From Pithys albifrons albifrons (Eukaryota > Chordata > Aves > Passeriformes > Thamnophilidae), in the NCBI RefSeq assembly GCF_047495875.1, contig NC_092461.1, positions 46,207,601 to 46,271,600 on the forward strand: a stretch of DNA of 64,000 bases, given 5' to 3'. Below the pieces are notes generated by a model, which was not told where the DNA came from, ran no database searches, and saw nothing but the letters and a program-made list of their open reading frames with translations. The position numbers were made by a program, and so were the translations under genes. Shown piece after piece: positions 1-11,313 of this stretch. How positions within the stretch are numbered: position 1 is the first letter of the stretch; each line of letters begins with the position of its first letter.

Positions 1-703
1 AAGTGAGTGTAATAAAACTAAATTTAATTTTATCATTATGACTATGTGCTTGTTTGTCTAACACAGTATTTAAATGGAATTGCTGTGTTGGTGCATCAGG
101 CTAAGTGTCTTATTTTCCATTTAGTTAATTAGTTATTCCTAATGGCTTAATGATTATTCTTATTGTTCGTTTTTTTCACGTTACAAAAATCTTACCTCTT
201 CTGAGATACGATTTTAGATCAAGAGTATAGATAATTAACTGTTGTAGTATTTCTGAGGTCTGTAAAATAACAATATTTTTGCTCTAGATGTTATATAAAA
301 ATAGGGCACACTTAGATAGCCCTAGGAGCTACTACTTATGTTTCAAATAAACCTCTGTAGTAAAAGTCTGTCACTGTTTGAACAGATTGCTTTACAAGTG
401 ATCTGCTGTATTTGAAATATTTTAATGAGACTGTTTCGGGGTACTTGCATTTACATTGAAAACCCTGAGGTTTGTGCTTAGGATTTTAGAAATCACATCC
501 TTGGACTGTTTTTCTTTAGAATATTTTTGTTAGAATAGTTTATTTTATAATTTGAATGCTAATGGTTTCTCTTATGTGATCTTGTGTTATTAATTCAGTT
601 TGAAAGTGAAGTGTTCTAATCTACATTTAGGGCTTTTTGACTAATCTGACAAATGGGTGCAATGTTTTCATGTGCTACTCTTTGCCTTCTCTTTGCATTT
701 TAG
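1..703 (+). other. NUDCD1: NUDCD1 intron (partial), no other feature seen
   Basis: AT-rich sequence leading to the acceptor AG at 702-703. The window opens within, or at the edge of, an intron. The bases GTGAGT at 3-8 resemble a splice donor, so an upstream exon could end at the window edge, but two exonic bases are too few to test this. No coding segment was recognised here. Confidence 0.6.
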
Positions 704-848
704 TTTGGAAATTTCTCTAATTAAGAAGAATGAGGGGCCCTGGTGGCCCGAGGTAATAGTTGGTGACACAAGAGGGGAATTCATTATGGACTCTTCCCAA
801 TGCTCCGAAATAGCTGAAAGCCTGATGCATCTTACTTCTGAAGTAATG
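704..848 (+). CDS. NUDCD1: NUDCD1 internal coding exon (end of CS domain)
   Basis: NUDCD1 (NudC domain-containing protein 1, also CML66/OVA66) is a NudC-family protein whose CS (p23-like) domain is the class of fold used by Hsp90 co-chaperones. This exon encodes a segment with the motif KKNEGPWWPE and then a stretch ending in LMHLTSE, which I recognise as the end of the CS domain and the following linker. The acceptor is a pyrimidine-rich tract ending in AG at 702-703. The donor GTAAAG starts at 849. The exon begins with the third base of a split codon and ends in phase 0, which fits the next exon exactly. Human NUDCD1 is about 583 residues, so the four exons here carry roughly the last 240. 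Upstream exons lie outside the window. Confidence 0.9.
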
Positions 849-2115
849 GTAAAGAGTTGAAAATCAAACATTCAGAATTCTCGTACATTTGCATGTTATC
901 TTTCTTAATATCCTAATTTGCAGTGCATTGACCTGGCTTATGAGTTCATTGACTATTCAGACTACTAACTATATTCATTTTTAATTGAAATTGTTAAAAA
1001 ATTAATGGCATTAGAGTTTTGAATGTGTTTTGAACAGTAATATCTTCACAGGGGACTGAATTTAGCTTACATGATAGTATCTGTGCACCAAACAGAAGCC
1101 TAATTTAACACTGAAAATAAACTTTGTTCCCACTATTTAGAATGTGGCAGTTTGTTTTAAAGCAGTTAATTTAAGTGTTTTTGAAGGCTGTCTGTTTCTT
1201 GTTTATCAGTAGGTTAGCAACACTTTTCTGCTGTCTTCCTAGGGATACTGTATTTGACCTACAGACTGTGAGTGTAAATGACATGTTTAAAAGGGAAATT
1301 TTGGAAACCATAAGCATGACTCATGATCTTTCTGGCATTATGGATATACAGGAAGTCTACTTAGAACAAAATAAAATGTAATTTTTAACTGCTGTTTGCT
1401 TGTTACTTCCCCTTTTGGTTTAATTAGAAAATGGCATCTCATCTAAAACTTGTGAAGTGTGAATCCCTGTGTTTGTTGATATTACCTTTCTTTTAATAAG
1501 GCTGAGAAGAGTTATTAAAGTAAATTCTGTTTAGTACTCCAAATTGATTTCTCTCCTCTCTTACTATTTGTAATCAAGATATTGTAGTATATCTTTTGAC
1601 CATAGATTTATTTGGAACTTCTAATTTCTTTTGTACCCCATACTGAGATTAAAGTGATGAGTTTTCTTATCATACATTTTTACTAGCAAAGCTAAAAGGA
1701 TGCATGTATTTAGAGCTCCTTACAAAATTAATTAATCCATTTTTTTAATAGCGTTTCCAGCGACAGGCTGAAACAAGCTTACAGTGATGTACATTTACTA
1801 AATGTGCATTAGGTTTTCAGGGGTGTACACTTCTGCTACTTAGAAAGGGGATTTATTGTCCATGTTTTAGTGGCTTGTGTAACTTTCCTCAGACTGAAAT
1901 GGATTTTGTTATACCTACCACTCATAGTATCCTCCACAGCAGAAATGGTTCTATTAGCTTTGAATAAGTACGTAAAAGCTTAATCTTTCAGTATGTATGG
2001 CTGTGCAAATGATTCTTTCAGTTCTATTGATTTTTAATTTTGTTATAAAAAGGGATTCATATATTTTTTTTTCAGTAATTTGGATTTTCAGTGTAGTTTG
2101 TTGTCTTTTTTTCAG
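849..2115 (+). other. NUDCD1: NUDCD1 intron
   Basis: AT-rich intron bounded by GTAAAG and a polypyrimidine tract plus CAG. Nothing else was recognised in it. The short open frames here are intronic chance ORFs. Confidence 0.8.
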
Positions 2116-2241
2116 AATCCAAACCCTGAAAAGGAAAAGCCACCTTGTAATGCTCAGGAATTAGAAGAATGTGATGCTTTTCTTGAAGATGGTGCAAGCT
2201 TGTGCAGATTTGATAGTGATACCTTGAAAGTCACTCATATA
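2116..2241 (+). CDS. NUDCD1: NUDCD1 internal coding exon
   Basis: A phase 0 to phase 0 exon of 126 bases encoding 42 residues. It starts [20 protein letters not shown] and ends LKVTHI. The run NAQELEECD followed by an acidic segment and SLCRFD is characteristic of the middle-to-C-terminal part of NUDCD1. The acceptor TTTTTTTCAG lies at 2106-2115 and the donor GTAAGT at 2242. The sequence joins the previous exon (ending TSEVM) and the next (starting [10 protein letters not shown]) without a gap relative to human NUDCD1, so no exon is missing between them. Confidence 0.93.
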
Positions 2242-4334
2242 GTAAGTACTGCAAATTATTGCAGAAATACTTTAAAACATTTTTATAGGCAAGTTGAATT
2301 CTATTATCAATACAAAAATCTGCAAACTCTTGAAAACACATAAATTTCTTCCATAATAACAACAGTAGCAACAGAAACTGTCAACCCATGTGTCCTTCGG
2401 TGTCCTTTTAATATAACAACAAGGCTCCTTATGTTCTGATTTAAAAAATACATATACTTTCACAAGTAAGCCATTTAAAAAAGCAAAGTTATGTCAAAGT
2501 AATTATAAGAAAAGGGTCTTTATCAGTGGCATAACATTGTTTAGATGGCTTAGTTTCTATTTTTCTCACTAATTTTTCAGATAGCCTCGTAGAAAGTTGA
2601 TATTTTCTACCAAACGTAGATCACTTTATGATACTTCTTTGTCAATCCCACTGAAAATAACACAATGTAGGCAAAATGCTTCAATAGTCGGCTTGATCTG
2701 GACTGTACACAATCTTGGCTGACAGTAGAGTTAGGACTTGTTCTGGTCCTTTGACTAGAGTGGGAAACAGTAAAATCTTATGAAAATCTTACTGGTTAAC
2801 TCACTGTCTTGAGGTTATTTGGGTTTTTTCTGAGATGTTTCTACAAAACTTGTAATAAACATTGGTGTTGTACTTCATCACTACCTTGTATCACCTGAAC
2901 TACGTGTAGGATAACCTGTTTTGTACAGCAAATGTCAGTTACAGGAGAAGTTTTGATCTGTTCTTAACTTTCTGTTTCCTCTGAAAAAGCTAGAGAAGTC
3001 TGAAGTCTATGTCTTAGAGAGCTTGATGTTTTGTTTGGTTTTTTTTCTTCCTTGATCTTTTTTCCAGCTCTTGTCTTTTTTCTTTGGTAGTACAGAAAGT
3101 AGTCTGTTTTGTGAATACAGTGTGACAGACAGACGTTTGTCAGAAGATAAAATCCATTATTGGTAGGAGGACATTTTACAGAAACTCATTTCAAAGGGAT
3201 TTTAGCTGTTCAGTGATACACCAAATACAGCAGGCATAAGTAGAAACAAGAGGTTCAAACTGGATAATAGGAAAAACAGCCGTGGTTGTAGCATGTATCA
3301 GGTTACCTAGTAAGTTGTGAACCCTCTATCCTTGAGGTTTTCAAGACCAGACTGGCTGCAGTTCTGGATTACTCAGCCTAAACCACCACTGCTCGCACTG
3401 AAGGGTAAGAAGTTTGTGCCCCAGAGACATTTCACAGATCAGGAGGGGCATGGGATCACGGGATCAAGGAGGCAGCAAGACATTTTGGAGCAAGTTTAAA
3501 CTCCACAAAATGTTTGTAAACAGTTCTTAAAATGGGTGGCATAAAAGTAATTCAAGGGTTAATGTGTGTAAAACGGTATGCTCAAAGGACAGTTACTGTG
3601 GCTAGGAAATTTTCATTTCAGCCTCCTCTATGTGAATTTGAGGTTTTGATCCTTGTTGGAATATTTAGGAATATGAGTATTTCAGTATATTCTTCAGTAT
3701 ACAGAAGTGTATTTTCTCTTTGATTTAGTTCTTCTTTTATGTTTGGGACTTTTTTGTTAGCAATTCAGGGGCCTGTTCCTTCAGAAATGTGGCTGGTACA
3801 GCTTTTCACCCACAACTCCTACAAACATATTTATTGAAGAGTGTGCTAATTTGAAATTTAGTAATTATTCAATTGTGAGTAAATTAAAAATGTTAACATT
3901 TCATAATTTTAGTATTCTAACTAATCCTTGTTTCAGTGCCTACCAGCTTTTCCTCAGAGGAATGGTATTCCCTTCCCTGTTGGCACTGCAGAAAATCCAA
4001 CATGATTACTTAGAGAGAATCCTTTCCTAACATCTGAAATTCTAGGTTAGGATCCTCTATCCTAGAAAACCATTGCTGCACAAAACACATTCCCATTTGC
4101 TTGTGTAGTAGACATGATGTTTCTGTAAATATTATCCCAAGGAACTTAATTGCATCTGTTTGAAGTGTGCTAAGTACCTGTGATGTATCGAGCTGTTGAT
4201 CAGTGGGATGCAGCATAATGTATTCAAACATTTTGTCAACAAACATGAAACTGTTGATCATCTAACTTTAGCAGTATGTGTAACAGAATCTGCTATTTTT
4301 GCTTTGAATAAATATTTTGTATTTTTCTTTTCAG
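2242..4334 (+). other. NUDCD1: NUDCD1 intron with a degraded CR1 fragment
   Basis: Intron between the second and third exons in the window. It contains a weak CR1-like remnant near 3240-3400, listed separately. The rest is unremarkable AT-rich sequence. Confidence 0.8.
3240..3400 (+). mobile_element. Degraded CR1 LINE 3' fragment
   Basis: The stretch has the order of motifs found near the 3' end of avian CR1 elements: an 'AAACTGGATAATAGGAAAAA'-like run, then a 'CCTTGAGGTTTTCAAGACCAGACTGG' type segment around 3329-3355. It is short, diverged, and lacks the terminal 8-bp repeats. It is identified by eye from CR1 consensus features only. Confidence 0.5.
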
Positions 4335-4494
4335 ATTAATCTTGGAAGCAACCAGTATCTTTTCTCAGTTGTTGCGAATCCCAGAGAAATGCCATGCTTC
4401 TGCCTGAGACACGATGTTGATGCTCTTCTCTGGCAGCCTCACTCTGATCAACCAGAGAATATGTGGGAACACATTGCAACTTTTAATGCTTTAG
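4335..4494 (+). CDS. NUDCD1: NUDCD1 internal coding exon
   Basis: A 160-base exon encoding [20 protein letters not shown], then a segment with [13 protein letters not shown], and ending [11 protein letters not shown] plus the first base of a glycine codon. The tryptophan- and histidine-rich run is strongly conserved in vertebrate NUDCD1. The acceptor TTCTTTTCAG ends at 4334 and the donor GTAGGA begins at 4495. The split glycine codon (G | GT) is completed by the first two bases of the last exon at 5582. Confidence 0.93.
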
Positions 4495-5581
4495 GTAGGA
4501 AATTTAACTTCTGTGTCACATACCTGAAACTTTTCTATCCAAATGCTTTTAGTATGGCTTCTGTTGACATTTCACTTATTGAAATCCAAATTGAAAGTTA
4601 CTATAGTTTTGTTGATAGAAGCATGGTAGCTTAATTTTAGAAATAAGAGAGCACAGAAATAAAATATTTATGCCCTGGAAGGGAAATAAGCCTTTCCAGA
4701 CCATGTACAGGATGTAAGCACAATATTGCATGGCAAAAAGGAGAGTTCCTTGGATCAGTGAATTTGAGTTATAGACTGAAAAGCACAGTCACCACATTAA
4801 CACTCATGAGCTGCCGTTAGTTGATTATATGTCTAGGTTTATGTAGACTAATGGTTAAGATGTAAGATGATTTTTCCTGTCTCATTGTCCCATATGGTAG
4901 CCATTTCCATGCGTTGTTCAATGGAAGTGAAGCAAATAACCTTTCAGAGAGATGGTAGAAAACTGCAAAGATTGTGTCTCAAGTCTCTTAGCAAAAGTAT
5001 GAAAAGAAATCAGTCTACAATAAGTTTTACTAATAGAGTCCTGTAATGAAAGAGGAAAAAATTCTTTTCCTTCTGAGTGAATATTAACAGAAATGACAGT
5101 GTGTTGAAAAGTAATTTGGTTTTTTTCAGTCAGTTCTAAATAGGAGACAAGTTTTAAGTGTCTGTTCAAGATTAGGTAGGATCAGAAATTTAAATTTTTA
5201 AATGTAATTACACAATGGGAGATAAGGGAAGAGAAGAGAGCAATTTTGCTAATACTGGGCCAAGATTGCCCTTATGGCCCATATCTGTGCCTTATGATCC
5301 TGAGAAAATGAAAAACCTTGTGGGGCTTCTGCCTAGGTATACATACCTGGGCGTCAAAAATGGCAGTTACGATGATGTACAAAAGAATTACATTTTGGTA
5401 TTGAATTGGTAATACCTCCCTCCAGAAACTATTGCCTTACGTAATAAGAACATACATCTTTTTTTTTTGTTAGTAATTGCGTATTAACTTTTGAGCTGAG
5501 CTTGGTTTTGTATCAGCAAGTGAAAGTACTGTTGAAACTAATATATTACTTATCCTTTTTACTTGGTTTTGGGCTATACAG
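4495..5581 (+). other. NUDCD1: NUDCD1 intron
   Basis: Last intron of the gene, from GTAGGA to ...GGCTATACAG. It contains an ATG-initiated open frame of 65 codons at 5215-5412 that matches nothing I recognise and has no reason to be coding. Confidence 0.8.
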
Positions 5582-5874
5582 GTTATGTTCAAGCATCAAA
5601 GCAAGACAAGAAGTTCATGGCGTGTGCTCCAGATTACTCCTACGCTGCTCTTTGCGAGTGCTTGCGACGAGTTTTCATTTATCGTCAGCCGACTCCTCTG
5701 GCCACGGTTCTCTACAACAGGAAGGAAGGGAGACAAGTAGGACAGGTTGCTAAGCAGCTAGTAGCAACCCTGGAAGCCAATGATCCTATCTTAGGCTTTC
5801 AAGCTACAAATGAGAGATTATTTGTTCTCACAACAAAAACCTTGTTTTTAATAAAGGTGAACTCTGGGAATTAA
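5582..5874 (+). CDS. NUDCD1: NUDCD1 terminal coding exon
   Basis: The final exon encodes about 96 residues beginning [20 protein letters not shown], continuing through [15 protein letters not shown] and [16 protein letters not shown], and ending [11 protein letters not shown] with TAA at 5872-5874. This is close to the C terminus of mammalian NUDCD1 over its full length, with no frameshift or internal stop. The exon starts with GT completing a glycine codon split across the intron. The gene points toward TRHR, which is transcribed convergently, matching the tail-to-tail order of the human orthologues. Confidence 0.95.
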
Positions 5875-7435
5875 TTATTTAGTGTGCTCTGCTGTAGTTT
5901 CTGTTAACAATGTGTTATAGAACTGGATAGGTGGATGATCTGACAAGTTTGCTGAAATTCAAAAAGGGGATATTTTACAGGGGAATCAAATTTTTTCATG
6001 AGACTTTGTCTGTAAGATAGTGAGAAAGTTTTCCAAATTTGCTGTCACTGAAATAAGCTTTTTCAGAGCTTTGGGAAAATGTCTTCTGCATCAACAGCTT
6101 TGCCAAAGCAATTGTCGGAGGCTGCTACTGCATAAGTGAATAGCTTTATGCATTGTTTGTTCCAAACGGCTTTGTTGCCATACTTCTGAGTTTTGAGAAG
6201 TCACTTCTGGTTTTAAATGCCACTGTTTACCTATGACAAACAGTAGTCAGATAAAGAGTTACAAGCATATGATGTGCAAGGTAAAATGTATCATTAAAAA
6301 AAAGTCCTCAATTCAAATACTGTTGATCAAAAAACTGTTTTGATAGTTTGGCATTTAATAGTATTGAGTGAAATGTGAATGAAATGAATGGAGTATTATG
6401 TTTCTTGTACAGGTAATTAAATGGAACAATTTCATTTTATATGCCCCTTTTAGATTATTGGTTTGGGACTTACTCATACTTGCAGTGAAATCTGTTCACA
6501 TTTTATGAGACACCAGAATACCTTTTGGTAACTTTTTCCAGAAATAAAATAAAGGTCAGCGTATAGCTGGCAAATACACATTGAATGCTATTAGTTAAGG
6601 TCTGGTTATGCTCTCAATTGTACCATTTTCGTTTGACTTTGCACTTCACCTCAAATGAATAAATTACAGTGAGAAAATGGCTGACAGAAAAAGCACCAAC
6701 ATTGTAACCTGGGATGGGAGTACTCAGGCCAATGACAATGATTTAGTGTAACAAACTACTGTGGTTAATTGAGTTGAATAGTCGTATCTGAAGATTTTTG
6801 GGTTTTATTTTAAATTGGCATTGGCCTTACATGTTTAAAGAAAAGGTCAGTTATGACAGCTCCACCTGGGTTGGGGTTTTTTGCATAGTTGGCCTACAAC
6901 TCCCTAGCAGAGAATGCCTAGTATATTATGTACTGGCAGGAAAGCTGCTGTCATCTGTGGTACCAAAGTACTGAGGGAGTCACAAATACAACAAGTGGCC
7001 TTTTAGTTTGCATCTCTCTTCCAGTATTGTTTCAGAACTCTGTAAGAGAAAAATAAGTGTTTCTTTAGTTGTGATTGGTTTTACTGTCCTGTAAATTCTC
7101 CAAACTTGTATTGGTGAACTGATTAAATAGTAAGTGAGAATTTAAGATGGAGGCAAGCAGTTGTGGCTTTTAGAAACCCTTCAAATGCAGAAACTTTCCA
7201 AGGAACCTGATTTTCCTTCTCCTTACAGCAACATTATATTGTATATCCAATATTGAACAGTTTTTCCTTTCTCTTACCTGGGTATGTTAAAACAGACTTG
7301 ATCTGCAAACCATCTCTTCTCATTCTGTTCTTTTAAAACTGTCTTGAAAATCCTTTTTGAAAAGGTTCAGTGAATGTATTACTGTTTCATGACTGTTACT
7401 TTCTATGAGAGTTGAGGATATTATTTAAAAGATTT
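5875..7435 (+). other. NUDCD1 3' UTR and downstream flank
   Basis: Non-coding sequence after the NUDCD1 stop codon. Overlapping AATAAA motifs at 6543-6553 could be the polyadenylation signal. No gene or repeat was recognised otherwise. Confidence 0.6.
6543..6553 (+). terminator. Candidate NUDCD1 polyadenylation signal
   Basis: Two overlapping AATAAA hexamers lie about 670 bases after the stop codon. GT- and T-containing sequence follows at 6590-6640. Other AATAAA-like hexamers occur further on (for example near 6658), so the choice is tentative. Confidence 0.35.
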
Positions 7436-8168
7436 GTTACCTTGAGGAACCTGGCCTGCTTTTGCAGGGCAATCCCAAGCACAAAAGCAGGCTGGGCAGG
7501 GAATGGACTGACAGCAGCCCTGGAGAGAAGGAATGAGAATGATGGATGAGAATCTGGACACGAGCTGGGAATGTGTGCTTGCAGCCCAGAAAGCCAAATA
7601 TGTCCTGGGCTGCATCATACAAAGCATGACCAGCAGGTCAAGGGAAGTGATTCTACTCCTCTTCTCTGCTCTGGTGAAACCCCACCTGGACTTCTGTGTC
7701 CAGCTCTGAGGGACTCAACATAAGAAAGACATGGACCTTTCAGAGCAAGTCCAGAGGAGAGACACAAAGATCATCAGATTGCTGGACCACCTCTCCTCTC
7801 CACCTCTCAGTTCATCCTGGAGAAGAGAAGGCCCTGGGGAGACCTTTGTAGTACCTGAAGGGGCCTTGTGAGAGAGTTAGAGAGGGACTTTGGACCAAGG
7901 GCATGTAGTGACAGAACAGAAGGGAATGGCTTCAAACTGAAAGAGAATAGGATTAGGTTAGATACTAGGAAGAAGTTGTTTACTGTGAGGGTGTTGAGGT
8001 ACTGGAACCAGTTGTGGATGCCACATCCCTCAAAGTGTTCAACACTAGTTGGATGGGTCTTTGAGCAACCTGGTCTAGTGGAAGGTGTCCCTGCCCGTGG
8101 AAGGGAGGTTGGAACTAAGATGGTCTTTAAGATCCCTTCCAACCCAAACCATTCTATGATGCTATGAT
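7436..8168 (+). mobile_element. CR1 LINE 3' end, plus orientation
   Basis: A 5'-truncated CR1 retrotransposon of about 730 bases. Recognisable blocks, in order, are: the end of the ORF2 reverse transcriptase (GTGAAACCCCACCTGGACTT near 7674, TCCAGAGGAGAGACACAAAG near 7750), the GGAAGAAGTT block near 7968, and the 3' end CCCTTCCAACCCAAACCATT at 8134-8153. The terminus is the typical short near-repeats ATTCTATG and ATGCTATG ending about 8168. The frame is broken by several stops, so it is a dead copy. Confidence 0.9.
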
Positions 8169-10902
8169 ATGGCTGAAAGCCACTGGGATACACTCCTTAT
8201 CAGCATTTCCATTTCTGTGTTCACTTTCAAGTCTCATTTGTTCAGCATCAGTAGGCTTACACAAAGTATCGAATGTAGAAATTTAGACGAGGTTGTTTTC
8301 TGAGAACCATGCTTCAATTTTTCTAGGATTTTGTTTCTTGAAATAATACATTTTAAGAGACAGTTCTTCCTGAGAAGTTCAAATCAAAATCTGTTTGTAG
8401 AATTATTGAGTAAATATTTGGCTACTACAGACTTGCATTATTTCTTTTTCAGTACTTTCCTTGGCTGCATGTTTGGAATGCATCATGTATTCTTCTTTAA
8501 GTTTAAATAAATGGAAAATACGCTACATTTATTAATAAAGGGGTTTAAATTATTTTAAAGTATTTATGTTAATTTCAAGTGTATATCCTTTCTATACTAC
8601 TGAAATAAAATAGAAAAATAGAAATAAGAAATTCCTTAAAATAAGGCTTTTATTAAGGAGCTTTCAGTTAGGGCAAATTTCTCGTGGATGTCAGTGTGGT
8701 ACGGCCATGGCTGTAGCCAAGATGTGCACTATTGCACTCCTTGTTTATCTCTGGAAAGTCCCCCATACAATCTTGTCAATGTTCCATTCCTGGCAACGTA
8801 CAAATTTGCAGAGGTAGTTACTGAGGGGTTGATAAGTAATCAGGTGTATTCTTGAGTTAATGTGCCCATAGCACTTCTTGCCAGTGTCTTTTTTTGTGTA
8901 CAAGACCCCAAAGATCTGGACAAACCCTTCTAGATGGAAGACAGAGATGTGCCCACACTTCCCCCTCCCCTACCTCAACACAGGAGTGGGTGCATTTCGC
9001 AGGACAGCAAAGGAGAAGAGAAAGGATGGATTTGGTCTCTATGTATGTCCTGTGTCAAAAAGTGGCTCTTCATTAATGGAACAGCAGACTGTGAGAGTAA
9101 AAAATAAGGTTGAAGCTTATATTTTATTTCAGTTTTCTGTGCTTTGTTTCAATAATGGACACTAGAACTTTTTAATTTCCTTGCCTTTTGTCAATTTGTG
9201 TTTCCTCATTATGGAGATTAGATGAACATGCAGCCTGCAGTCAATCACATAATAGCATGCAATAACAATTATGTTTTAAAATGTAGTGCTGCCAATACTA
9301 TGTGTCATTTGTAACAGTCTCTGGAATCCAATCTCGTGGTACTTGCTTCTCCTCCTCCCCATTTTCATTTGAGCTATGGATAAAGGTCAGCAAGGTCAAA
9401 AGATAACTTGATTGAAGTCTTTGAGGTAGAAGAGCCAAGCATCAGCCAAGCCTTTCGGTCAAGACTATTGCAGTTATTTCAGACTCAAGGTTTAGTCCCT
9501 TTTGCTTGGAGAATTGTTTGCTGGTGTAATATTTTTTGCTTTATAAAAGGTTTAAGCTACTTCTGAAAATAATTACTTTTCAGAAAGATATTTATCATGA
9601 AGTGGCAGCTAGGTATCAATTAAAATATAGATATAATTAACAATTTCAGATGCAGGTCTGGAAAATACTTGTCATAGTCTTTACTAATCTAATGCTCTAG
9701 GCAAAATACCCTTTATATATTTCAGTATAATCTGGCAATCTAATTGGCAGTTGCAAGGAATTGTCAGGAACAACACAGGAAAGTAAATTTAAAAAAAACT
9801 AGTCAATTTAGACTGTCACATAAATCATCATTATACTATGATGAATATACCCTATCTTTCTACTTTATTCCACTAATCGATTTCTTAATGTATTGGTTAC
9901 ATTCTGAATGTGCCAGAGCTGTGTATATGTACATTTGTGTTGTCACCTACATCTATATATGCACATGCTTGTATGTATTCATACTGCCTTAAAGTATTGG
10001 GGAGGGTGGGGTGGCTTCCAGAGAGGAGAATCTTTAAACAGCACTGACAGCAAAGCATAGATTGTTAACCTGTTCATGACTGTAGTGAAGTTTCAGTATA
10101 AATACTTTGCTGTATGCTGAAACATGGTTTTACACTTGGGAGTCAGTTCTTAAATGTGAATAAATACTGATTATTAGTTTAAAGGCCCTTGGAATCTGCA
10201 TTGCAATGGTTTTGCTTTATCTTTCTTAGTGTTTTAAGTTTTCCTATGTGTGCTGCCCCTCATTGCAATGTGAACACCTCTAAGTCTGACATAAATGTGT
10301 TGTAATGTCATGGTAACTGCTTTATATGAAAACATCAGTCATGAATCCTGTGGCATTTTAATTCTGCTGAGGATTAAATATGATATATCTCAGTTTATAC
10401 CCAAACTGAAACAGCTCAGGGGCCAAGCACTGACTAGATGCCTCAAACTGGCAGAAATGATGGAGGACCAATAAGCATTTATTTTTATTAAAACGATTGA
10501 GGTTCAGTGTGAAAATAAATAACTTACACTGAATACTAATTCAGTTGACTCAGGCACTAAAATTGCAGCTGATTGGCCTTTAATGATTGTTCTCTCTGAA
10601 GCCATTCATTCTCCCTGTTTTATGTATCCCCTCTAATAAATATAGAGTACCTAATGGTAATTTTAGTTTGAACAATTTATGGGAATTTTCTGAATAACTG
10701 AATTAGACTTGCAGATGTGATATCTAACATGGGCATTAGGTACAAGATGGATACATCTAGTCAAAAAGAGACCAGGAACTCAGGATCTTGATTTGATCAG
10801 TGCTGGTGACCATCTAAACCAAAATAGGTGCTTTGAAGACATTTTTGTGAGTTGCAATATCAGATTCTAAAAAGAGTGACAATGTGGGAATCGGTGCAGA
10901 AT
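8169..10902. other. Intergenic, no gene recognised
   Basis: AT-rich intergenic DNA. The stretch from about 8640 to 9100 has a more GC-rich, LTR-like texture and an AATAAA on the minus strand near 8655, but no clear LTR termini or TATA box, so it is not called. A loosely TA/TG-rich patch lies near 9920-9980. Confidence 0.6.
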
Positions 10903-11313
10903 CATCACAGAATCATAGAATGGTTTGGGTTAGAAAGGACCTTAAGAATCATCTAGTTACAATGCTCCTGCCGTGTGCAGGGATGCCTTTCACTGGACCA
11001 AGTTGCTCAAAGCCCCAACCAGCCTGGCACTGAACACTTCCAGGGATGGAACATTCACGACTTCTCTGGACAACTTGTTCTTGCACCTCACTACACTCAC
11101 AGTAAAGAATTTCTATTTATTATCTGATATAAACCTACTTTCAGTTTAAACCCATTACCCCTTGCCCCATCAGTACATGCCCTTGTAAAAGTCCCTATCC
11201 ACCTTTCTTGTAGACCCTCTTTAGGTACTGGAAGGTGCTATAAAGTCTCCATGGAACCATCTCTTCTTCAGGTTGAACAACCCCAATACTCTCTGCCTGT
11301 CTTCACAGGAGAA
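10903..11313 (-). mobile_element. CR1 LINE 3' fragment, minus orientation
   Basis: On the plus strand the sequence opens CATCACAGAATCATAGAATG, the reverse complement of the CR1 3' terminus. It continues GGTTTGGGTTAGAAAGGACC, then the segments around CAAGTTGCTCAAAGCCCCAA and CACAGTAAAGAATTTCTATT, and ends in a TCTTCAGGTTGAACAACCCC segment. About 410 bases, 5'-truncated, non-coding. Confidence 0.9.

Noticed and set aside
1..8. Possible exon end at the very start of the window (AA then GTGAGT)
   Set aside because: Two exonic bases cannot be tested. The phase would fit but so would chance.
5215..5412. ATG-initiated 65-codon frame within the last NUDCD1 intron
   Set aside because: It matches no known NUDCD1 exon, and the flanking exons join perfectly without it. 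No splice sites fit in frame.
8640..9165. LTR-like patch with a minus-strand AATAAA and a 95-codon open frame
   Set aside because: No TG/CA ends, duplication or TATA box could be fixed. The open frame has no recognisable product.
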